Of a DNA stretch of 49,034 nt, positions 1 through 8,900 are shown in pieces. Position 1 is the first letter of the stretch. Every line of letters starts with the position of its first letter. The position numbers and the translations under genes were made by a program. The notes below the pieces were generated by a model. It ran no database searches. It was not told the DNA's origin and saw only the letters and a list, made by a program, of their open reading frames with translations. The DNA lies in contig JBAQMG010000117.1 of the NCBI GenBank assembly GCA_049302575.1, positions 1-49,034 of the forward strand, read 5' to 3'. Origin of the DNA: JBAQMG01 sp049302575. GTDB lineage: Bacteria; Bacillota; Desulfitobacteriia; Desulfitobacteriales; Desulfitobacteriaceae.

Positions 1-180
1 TATCATCTTGTAACTCAACAGGGCGTAAACGACTGTAAGATTGAATTTTTAGACCTTCGTTATTGGACAAAAGGTGACTTTCTCTATTCAGGTCGATTGG
101 TTGTCAATGAGGATGGAGAGATATCCCAAGAAACTTTTTATTCCGCTCCTAATCAAGAGGGGGTTCTCTTAAGTTGCTAA
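1..180 (+). CDS. C-terminal fragment of an unidentified protein
   Basis: An open frame enters from the left edge in frame 1 and ends at a TAA at 178-180, giving the last 59 residues of a protein. The tail contains FLDLRYWTKGDFLYSGRL followed by an NEDGEI turn. This pattern loosely recalls the soluble C-termini of small membrane-bound metal-dependent hydrolases (YdjM/YfhP type). In Bacillus the gene before spoIIIE is ylzJ, but the residues here do not look like YlzJ. A hairpin terminator follows, so the gene is probably not in one transcript with ftsK. The function is not established and the family resemblance is weak. Confidence 0.55.
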   Translation, partial: YHLVTQQGVNDCKIEFLDLRYWTKGDFLYSGRLVVNEDGEISQETFYSAPNQEGVLLSC

Positions 181-197
181 CTAAGACCCCGATCATA

Positions 198-233
198 AAC
201 TCTCATGTAAAATAACGTGAGAGTTATTTTTTC
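198..233 (+). terminator. Rho-independent terminator after the edge gene
   Basis: Arms AACTCTCA (198-205) and TGAGAGTT (218-225) form a perfect 8-bp stem and are followed by ATTTTTTC. It separates the upstream gene from ftsK. Confidence 0.8.
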
Positions 234-344
234 GAAAATAACTTAAAGCTAATCATTGAGCAAAGCGAGTTCGCTAAAAAAACTTTTGACAGACCAGCTT
301 TCATCAACCATAATTGAAACGGACAAGTCGTGGAGGTGTATTAA

Positions 345-2717
345 TTGTCAAAAAGAAGAAAAAACGTCAGGATTTCCTGGCTGAAAATAAGTAGTATTCT
401 GTTAATTTTTGTTGCTATTTTTAGTTTGCTGGGGACCCTAGGTTTAACTAGCCTAGGTAGGGCTCTGTTTTCCCTATTTTCATTGAAGATGGGAACAATG
501 GCTTGGCTTATTCCATTTTTGTGTCTTGTATTTTCCTTCATACTTTGGCCAACTTCTTCCCAAAATAATTATTCCCGAAGGTCTAGGTCAGACGCAAAAA
601 TGATTAAGTCTGCATATTCGACCAGTTCTGTAAACAAACGAGTTACTAACCGTACTACTAAAAAGGCAGCTAGAGATTTAGGTATTGAAGAGAACAATGC
701 TCAGAAACAGACGTTTCCGTTGCCGGCAACAAAAATTGTTCCTATACGTGGTTTTGATAAATATTTTGTCTCGATGGAGTGGTCGGAACAAGCTGATTTA
801 GCTGACACGAACAAGATGCCTGAATTAGGCAAGGACTTTCCTTCTTATTTTGGTGAAGGTCAACCATCTTTCTTTAAACCTTCAGTCAAAATAACAACGT
901 TAAAAGGCTTGAAAAGTTATCTTGAAGCAGTCGATCATGAGGTTAAAAAAGAGCTTGTGGATCAAAAAACAACCACCCTTAAAAAACCACCTGAATTGCA
1001 AGTCACTATCCCTGAGAAACCAGAGCATCCTTCCTATGGAGTAAGCCCTCAAGAGCGGGAAATCTTATTGGGTAAGCACGTAAAAAGTGCAAACCAGGCG
1101 CAACCCATTAATTTTCAAATTGCAGCTAAAGAAGTTTCTGCTACTATCGAGCCAGAGGCTAAAATCCCTTTTAAAGAAAATTCGTTGGAGGAAGTTCTGA
1201 CCCAAGATGAGGATCTGACTATAACTAATGAGCTGACAATTGATGAGGTTCTGGCGATAGCCGAAACTTCAGATTTACCACTTAGATTTAGAAGGTCGTG
1301 GCAGTTGCCAAATTTCAATCTGCTAGAGAATTTACCAGTCAACACGAGCGTTTATGAGACTGAATCCTCCAAACAACTTGAAGGTGTTTTACAAGACTTT
1401 GGTATCAGCGCTAAAGTTATTAGGGTTACTAGGGGACCAGTTATTACGAGATACGAACTTGCTCCGGCTCCAGGGGTCAAAATTAGTCGGATCGTTAATT
1501 TAGCAGACGATATTGCCTTGGGTTTAGCTGCTAGAGATGTCCGTATTGAAGCACCGATACCTGGTAAATCTGCAATGGGAATCGAGGTTCCTAATAAAAA
1601 TCCTCGAGCAGTGCCTTTTAGGGAAGTTTTAGAAACGCCTGCCTATGCTAAGCATGCCTCTAAATTAAAGGCTGCTTTAGGTAAGGATATTGCTGATCAG
1701 CCGGTGATCGCTGATCTTTCCAAGATGCCCCACCTTTTAGTGGCCGGAGCTACAGGCTCAGGTAAAAGTGTTTGTATCACAACCTTGATTAATTCTCTGC
1801 TTTTTAACGCCACTCCGGACGAAGTTAAGTTTTTACTCATCGATCCCAAAATGGTCGAGTTGAACCATTATAATGGAATTCCTCATCTTTTAGCTCCCGT
1901 GGTGACAGATCCTAAAAAAGCCGCAGCAGCCCTAAAATGGATTGTTAAAGAAATGGAAACTCGCTATGAGCTCTTTGCAGCTGCTAGTGTGCGAGATATT
2001 GAACGTTATAATAAACTTAAAATAACTGAAGGTGTAGGGGAAACTGCATCAGCCCTTCCTTGGATTGTAGTTATTATCGATGAGCTTGCCGATTTAATGC
2101 TAGTTGCGGCCGGTGAAGTAGAAGAAGCGATCTGCCGTTTAGCCCAAATGGCTCGAGCTGCAGGTATTCACTTAGTCATTGCCACACAACGGCCCTCAGT
2201 CGATGTCATTACTGGAATAATCAAAGCTAACATACCAAGTCGTATTTCATTTGCTGTGACTTCCTCAATTGACTCACGAACAATTCTCGACGCGACGGGT
2301 GCTGAGAAACTCCTAGGAAAAGGCGATATGCTCTATTCGCCGCAAGGTATGAATAAACCACAACGTGTACAAGGTTGTCTAGTCAATGATGAAGAAGTTC
2401 AGAGGGTGATTGCACATTGGAAAGCTCAGGGAAGACCAGATTATTTAGATCCTGAACATCTTTTTTCAGAAACCAGTAACAACGCTGAGGAAACCAGTGG
2501 ACCGGATGATAGCTTATTTATAAATGCTGGTCAACTCTTTATTAGTTCTGGCATAGCTTCAGTTTCCTATCTCCAAAGGCGTTTAAAGTTGGGGTATGCT
2601 CGTGCTGCCCGTTTAATGGATAAGTTAGAAGAAAATGGCGTTGTCGGTGGCTTCGAAGGGAGTAAACCTAGACAAATTCTTCTCAGCCTAGAAGAATTCA
2701 ACGAGCGTTTTAGCTAA
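345..2717 (+). CDS. ftsK: DNA translocase FtsK/SpoIIIE
   Basis: ATP-driven double-stranded DNA pump that clears chromosomes through the division or sporulation septum. The TTG start at 345 is chosen because GGAGGTG lies 7 bases upstream and the sequence starts MSKRRKN, a typical charged start before the membrane region. Two strong hydrophobic segments are visible (about residues 13-35 and 50-68); the family often has four. A long variable linker follows to about residue 330. The motor carries Walker A GATGSGKS (468-475) and Walker B ending in D579-E580 (IIDEL). The C-terminal winged-helix gamma domain (about 720-785, QLFISSGIASVSYLQRRL) reads KOPS-like DNA. In sporulating Firmicutes this single gene is usually annotated spoIIIE or ftsK, and the sequence does not decide between the names. 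It is monocistronic, with a terminator right after it. Confidence 0.96.
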   Translation: MSKRRKNVRISWLKISSILLIFVAIFSLLGTLGLTSLGRALFSLFSLKMGTMAWLIPFLCLVFSFILWPTSSQNNYSRRSRSDAKMIKSAYSTSSVNKRVTNRTTKKAARDLGIEENNAQKQTFPLPATKIVPIRGFDKYFVSMEWSEQADLADTNKMPELGKDFPSYFGEGQPSFFKPSVKITTLKGLKSYLEAVDHEVKKELVDQKTTTLKKPPELQVTIPEKPEHPSYGVSPQEREILLGKHVKSANQAQPINFQIAAKEVSATIEPEAKIPFKENSLEEVLTQDEDLTITNELTIDEVLAIAETSDLPLRFRRSWQLPNFNLLENLPVNTSVYETESSKQLEGVLQDFGISAKVIRVTRGPVITRYELAPAPGVKISRIVNLADDIALGLAARDVRIEAPIPGKSAMGIEVPNKNPRAVPFREVLETPAYAKHASKLKAALGKDIADQPVIADLSKMPHLLVAGATGSGKSVCITTLINSLLFNATPDEVKFLLIDPKMVELNHYNGIPHLLAPVVTDPKKAAAALKWIVKEMETRYELFAAASVRDIERYNKLKITEGVGETASALPWIVVIIDELADLMLVAAGEVEEAICRLAQMARAAGIHLVIATQRPSVDVITGIIKANIPSRISFAVTSSIDSRTILDATGAEKLLGKGDMLYSPQGMNKPQRVQGCLVNDEEVQRVIAHWKAQGRPDYLDPEHLFSETSNNAEETSGPDDSLFINAGQLFISSGIASVSYLQRRLKLGYARAARLMDKLEENGVVGGFEGSKPRQILLSLEEFNERFS

Positions 2718-2743
2718 CAGTTAACCTTATAAAATATAGTATT

Positions 2744-2785
2744 TAAAGACTTTTTGGAATTATTTCTAAAAAAGTCTTTTTTAGT
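2744..2785 (+). terminator. Terminator after ftsK
   Basis: AAAGACTTTTT (2745-2755) pairs with AAAAAAGTCTTTT (2768-2780), with a T-rich tail to 2785. The gap to the next gene holds no other gene. Confidence 0.85.
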
Positions 2786-2900
2786 TTTATGAGCGTTAAT
2801 GATTTGTAGCTAAGCACTTTACGAAAACTACGCATGAAGTGGGGATAAATGGATATAATTTATACTGATGTAAAAATAACTCGAATTACGGAGTGAACAC

Positions 2901-5900
2901 ATGAAGTTAAGTGCAAGTTCAATTTTAAGTAATCCCTTACGTGATATAGGTCTTAATCGCGAAGATCTTTTACAACATGCCCAGGAGATTGCCGGTTATC
3001 ATGCCCAAAGTGGTTTTTGGAAAATAAAACGCGGGTTATTGCCCCGTGTCCTTAAAAATATCCATTATTTACAAGATGCTTATCGACAAATAACCTCCTA
3101 TGTGCAAAAAACTAAAGACTTAGTTCCAGCATCGGAATGGTTTTTAGATAACTATTATCTGCTTAAAGATATGAAAGCAGAGTTGCATAAAAGCCTGCCT
3201 AAGAAATACGAAAGACAGTTACCTCATCTAGCAGGGGGGAATTACCAAGGCTATCCCCGCGTTTATGCACTAATGATCGAATTTGTTGAACACACGGATA
3301 GTCAACTGCAGGAGGAGGCTCTGAAAGAGTTTATTAATGCCTATCAGTCGCAGATACCGTTATCAAGCGGTGAATTATGGGCTATTCCTATTATGCTGAA
3401 AATTGTTTTATTGGAAAATATCCGTAGGTTAGCGGAACAAGTCCTTTATACTCAAAACGAACGCCAAGCGGCTGAAAAATGGTTAGAACCTTTTCTTAGT
3501 AGTCAGAAAGGGCCGGAGCATTGGGAGGAGATCCTAGAAACGGCCAATGCGCCAGATCTTTATTCTACCGCCTATGCTGAACGACTTCTTAGACGAGTAA
3601 GAGACTTAGGTGTAGAAGGAATGCCTATTCTTCGCTGGTTAGATAAAGTTGTTGCTAGACAAGACACTACAGTTGAAGACCTAGCTAAGCTTGAGCATCA
3701 TCGGCAGGCTATGTGTCAAGTTTCTATGGGACATGCCATTACAAGTTTGCGATTTCTTTCAGAAGAGGACTGGCCACGTTTTTACGAAGAAATTAGTTTA
3801 GTAGAGAAAGTCCTAGTGTCTGATCCCAGCACAGTTTTCGCGCAAATGGATTTTACTTCTCGAGATATCTACCGGCACCAAGTTGAGAAAATTGCTCGAG
3901 GTTTCGGGATAACCGAATTAATCGTTGCTAAAGTTGTTCTGCGCTTGGCGCAAAGAGCTGCACAAGACGCAAAATCACAACAAGCTCACGTTGGCTATTA
4001 TTTAATGGGTTCCGGAAGAGAAAGTTTAGCACGAGAACTAGAAAAAGATTGGGGAGGGTTTCGCCAAATCTGGGGGAACGTCAAACGAATTTTAAAGCGT
4101 CATCCTCAGACTGTGTATTTTACTGGAGTTGCTTCTACCTGTTCTATCCTATTGTATGCCTTCTTAAGTTATGCAGCTGAACGTTGGCAGCTAACCCCTG
4201 TCGCTAATTTACTTGTCTTTTTTGCCGTTTTTTTTCCTATCAGCAGTATCGCTATCAGTTTACTGAATTGGGTATTTACCTCCACTTTAACTCCGTCATT
4301 TTTACCAAAATTGGAGTTGCGAGAGGGTATACCGGAAAGTTATCGAACGATGGTCGTCATTCCAACACTTTTACCTAGTGTAACAAGAGTAAGAGAACTC
4401 TTAGAACAACTCGAAGTCTATTATCTAGCCAATCAAAGTTCTAACTTACACTTTGCCCTCTTAGGTGATTTTACAGATGCTTCGTCTGCAGAAGAGCCTG
4501 CTGACGAAGAAATTATTTTAGCTGCCCAACATGGCATTAGATCACTCAACGAGAAATATGGAGAACAATGTTTTTATTTTTTTCATCGCGCTAGGCTTTG
4601 GAACCCAGCTGAGGGAGTTTGGATGGGCTGGGAACGTAAGAGGGGCAAAATTATCGAGTTTAATCGCCTCTTACGTCAAACGGGGTTAACCAGTTATAAT
4701 ATTCAAATTGGGGAACTTTCTGTCTTAAATTCAGTGCGCTATGTGATAACTTTAGATGCTGATACCCAACTTCCTAGGGGTAGTGCCAAAGAACTTATTG
4801 GAACTATTGCTCATCCCTTACAGGCTCCACGTTTGAACGAGGACAAAACCAGGGTTGTTGAGGGGTATGGAATCTTACAACCTCGAATCAGTGTTTCAAT
4901 CTTAAATGCTGCTGCTTCTTACTTTGCGAAGATTTCCTCCGGTAAGGTGGGTGTTGATCCGTATACTTGTGCAATTTCCGATATTTATCAAGATCTATTT
5001 GGTGAGGGGATTTTCACTGGCAAGGGAATCTACGAGGTTGAGGTCTTTCATCAGGTAACCGGAGATGCCTTCCCGGAAAACACTATTTTAAGTCATGATT
5101 TGTTAGAAGGAATTTATGCTCGAGTCGGTCTCGTAACAGACATTGAGTTGATCGATGGTTATCCTGGAAAATATCATACTTTTGTTCGTCGTCTCCATCG
5201 CTGGGTTAGGGGAGACTGGCAGATTCTAGCTTGGCTCTTTAAAGAGATACCCTTGATTTCCAAATGGAAGATCTTTGATAATTTACGGAGAAGCCTTGAG
5301 GCGCCGGCGCAGCTACTTTTAATAGTTTTGGCTTTTACTATTTTACCAGGTGCGTCTTGGTTCTGGGTAGGCTTGGTGCTTCTCGAAGTGGTCTTTCCGA
5401 CCATTCTAAGCCTCTTGACAACTGTTCTGGGGGGAGGTATTGAAAATAGGGCTTTCACAGAAAATCTTCGTGACAGTCTTGTTCAAGCCCTGCTAAAGTT
5501 TATCTTCTTACCGTTCCAAGCTTGCGTTATTTTAGATGCCGTTATACGAAGTTTAGCTCGACAATTGTTCACGCATCGACAGTTGCTGGAATGGGAAACT
5601 GCTGAGGCAACTGAAAGACGTTTGGAATTAAACCTCAAGACATCATGGAAGTATATGTGGCCTATAATAGCTCTCGTTGTTGGCTTTGCAGTGGTGGAGA
5701 TCTTTTATTTCCCCAATAAAGTGGTTGGATATTATCCTTTGGCCATTCTTTGGTTTAGTTCGCCCTGGATAGCCTATAAAGTAAGTTTACCCTTAAATAA
5801 CCGGATCGAAAAACTGACAGCGGCTGAGGAAGTTGAGACCAGAACTTGGGCTCGAAGAATCTGGGCTTTTTTTGAAGTCTATGTCAACCAGGAGGAAAAT

Positions 5901-8900
5901 TGGCTTCCACCAGACAATGTTCAAATTGATCCCCCCAATGGTGTCGCTCATCGAACTTCGCCAACAAATATCGGTTTAGCCTTGTTAGCAAGTTTATCTG
6001 CTCGGGATTTGGGGTATCTTTCCTTAGCGGAAACCCTAGCTAGGATTGAAAGAACTTTAGGAACTTTAGAAAGGTTGGAACGCTGGAAAGGTCATTTTTA
6101 CAACTGGTATGATACCCAAAGCCTAGCACCCCTACAACCGTTATATGTCTCCACAGTGGACAGTGGGAATTTAGTTTTATATTTAATCACCTTAAAATCA
6201 GGGTTACAAGACATTATGTCTAAACCCCTTGTGAATCTTAAGCTAGTTCGTGGGCTTAAGGATACCTACGATTTAATGTTGAGTCATTGGGAAGGAGATC
6301 CTGAAGCTAATTTAGTTGCTTTTGGTCAAGCACTCAATTTAATCAATACAAAATCAGAGCTGGATTTAATTACCTGGTATAATTTACTGAAAGCATGCCC
6401 TGAGGCCAAGTCAATCAATAATTCATCAAAAGAAGTTGCCTTCTGGTATAGTCGTTTCCAAGAAATGAGGCAGTACTTTAGTGAGGAACTCCGACAAATC
6501 TGTCCGTGGTTAGAAAACTTAGAGGATCAAGCTAATATTGCTGATCCACAGTTGGCAAATTTACTGCTAACCTCAAGTTCCAGCCTTACCTTACACCAAT
6601 TAGCAGATAATTATGCTCAAATTATTGCTCATTCTGCTAACCCTAATTCTACTTCCACTATGAGACTTACGGAAGCGCTAGAAAAAATTAATGAGTTGCA
6701 TAAATTGACTAAAAGTTTACAGGAACGCTTACAAGACATGGCTATGGATACGGATTTTCAGCCTTTATACGATAAAAATCGTCAATTATTTTCAATAGGT
6801 TACCGGATTGTTGAGGGGACTTTAGACAAATCTTATTATGACCTGTTGGTTTCGGAAGCTCGACAAGCCAGTTTTATTGCCATTGCTAAAGGGGATGTAC
6901 CTCAAAGTCATTGGTTTAAACTTGGTCGTACATTAACCAAAGTCAAAGGCATGAGAACTCTAGTTTCTTGGAGTGGCACCATGTTTGAATTTCTCATGCC
7001 GCTTTTAGTTATGCGTAATTATTCGGGCACTTTGTTGGACGAAACTTATAAATCTGCCATCGCAATTCAACAAAAATATGGGTCAAAAAACAAAATCCCT
7101 TGGGGAATTTCTGAGTCTGGATTCTATGCCTTTGATGCCCAACTTAATTATCAATACAAAGCCTTTGGTGTTCCGGGTTTAGGGCTGAGACGTGGCTTAA
7201 TTCAAGACTTGGTTATCGCACCTTATGCCACATTTCTGGCTTTTATGGTAGCACCGCGCCAAGCATTTAAGAACATCCGGGAAATGACCAAATCAGGTTT
7301 TGGGGGACGCTATGGATTATTTGAAGCGATTGATTACACACCGGAACGAATGCCCAGTGATCAAACCTCTCGGGTAATTCAAAGTTTTATGGCTCATCAT
7401 CAAGGTATGAGTTTTTTAGCTCTAAATAACGTTTTGAGTAACAATTGGCTTCAACAGTGTTTTCATGCTGACACAATGGTTCAGGCCACCGAACTTTTAC
7501 TCCAAGAACGCACACCGACTGTAACCTCTTTAGTGCCAAAGGCAGAAGAACACAAAAATGGCCTTGAAGGTGGTGTGCCTTTGGGGGATGATGGGAAACG
7601 TTTTATTTCTCTTTCCACTGCTGATACTCTGATTCCGATAACCCATTTTATTTCTAATGGACAATATTCAGTGATGTTAACCAATGCAGGTTCTGGTTTT
7701 AGTCGCCTAGGGGAAATTAATATTACCCGTTGGCGTGAAGATGTAACTCGTGACCCTTGGGGGATGTACTTCTATATCCAAAACTTGAATTCCGGTTATG
7801 TTTGGTCAGCCAGCCATCAACCATGTGGAGATTCAGGGGAAGATTATAAGGTCACTTATGCCCCAGATAGAATTGAGTTTTGTCGTAAGGACGGAAATAT
7901 TAGGACTCGTACAGAAATTGTTGTCTCTTCTGAAGATCAAGTGGAAATTCGGCGAATTTCCTTAACCAACAAAAGTTCATATGATCGTACGCTTGAAATA
8001 ACTAGCTATTCTGAAGTTGTATTAACGGGTGCTAAAGAGGATTTAGCCCATCCCGCCTTTGGAAATTTGTTTATTGAGACAGAATTCTTTCATAAGGCAT
8101 TATTAGCCACCAGACGACCTCGAGGAGAAAACAGTCAAACACAATGGTTAATGCATACTGTTGTTACAGAAGGGGAAGAGATAGGAGCCTTGCAATATGA
8201 GACTGATCGAGCAAAGTTTATTGGGCGAGGTCGCACTTTGGCTAAACCACATGCCATGAAACCCAGTCAACCCTTATCAAATACTGTCGGAGCTGTTTTA
8301 GATCCGATCCTGAGTTTACGTCAACGTGTCCGGATCAAACCAGGACAAACTGTGCGAGTTTCATTTGTTCTAGGTGTAGCTGAGCGGCGAGAAGAGGTTA
8401 TCCGTTTAGCAGAAAAATACCACGACCCAATAGCTATTAACCGAACCTTTGAATTGGCTTGGACACATTGTCAAATGGAACTCCGTCATCTTAATCTTAC
8501 ACCAGCCTTAGCTAACGAAGCAATGAGTTTGGCGGGACATTTGCTTTATCTTAGTCCCTGTCGTCAGGAATTTGCCAAATGTATAGAAAAAAATACTCAA
8601 GGGCAATCCGGTCTTTGGCCCTATGCCATTTCCGGGGATTTGCCGATAGTGTTAGTTCGTGTCCAAAATATGCAACATCTTGACTTGGTTCGTCAGCTTC
8701 TGACAGTTCATGAATATTGGAGGCTGAAAGGTGTCCTGGCAGACATGGTGATTTTAAACGAAGATGAAAGTGGTTATGTCCAAGCGTTTCAAGATACATT
8801 GCGGGACTTGATTTCCATGGGACATGCCCGTGACCTCATTAATCAGTCTGGTGGTATTTTCCTTCTACAGAAGAAATTAATTCCTGACGAGGATATTGCC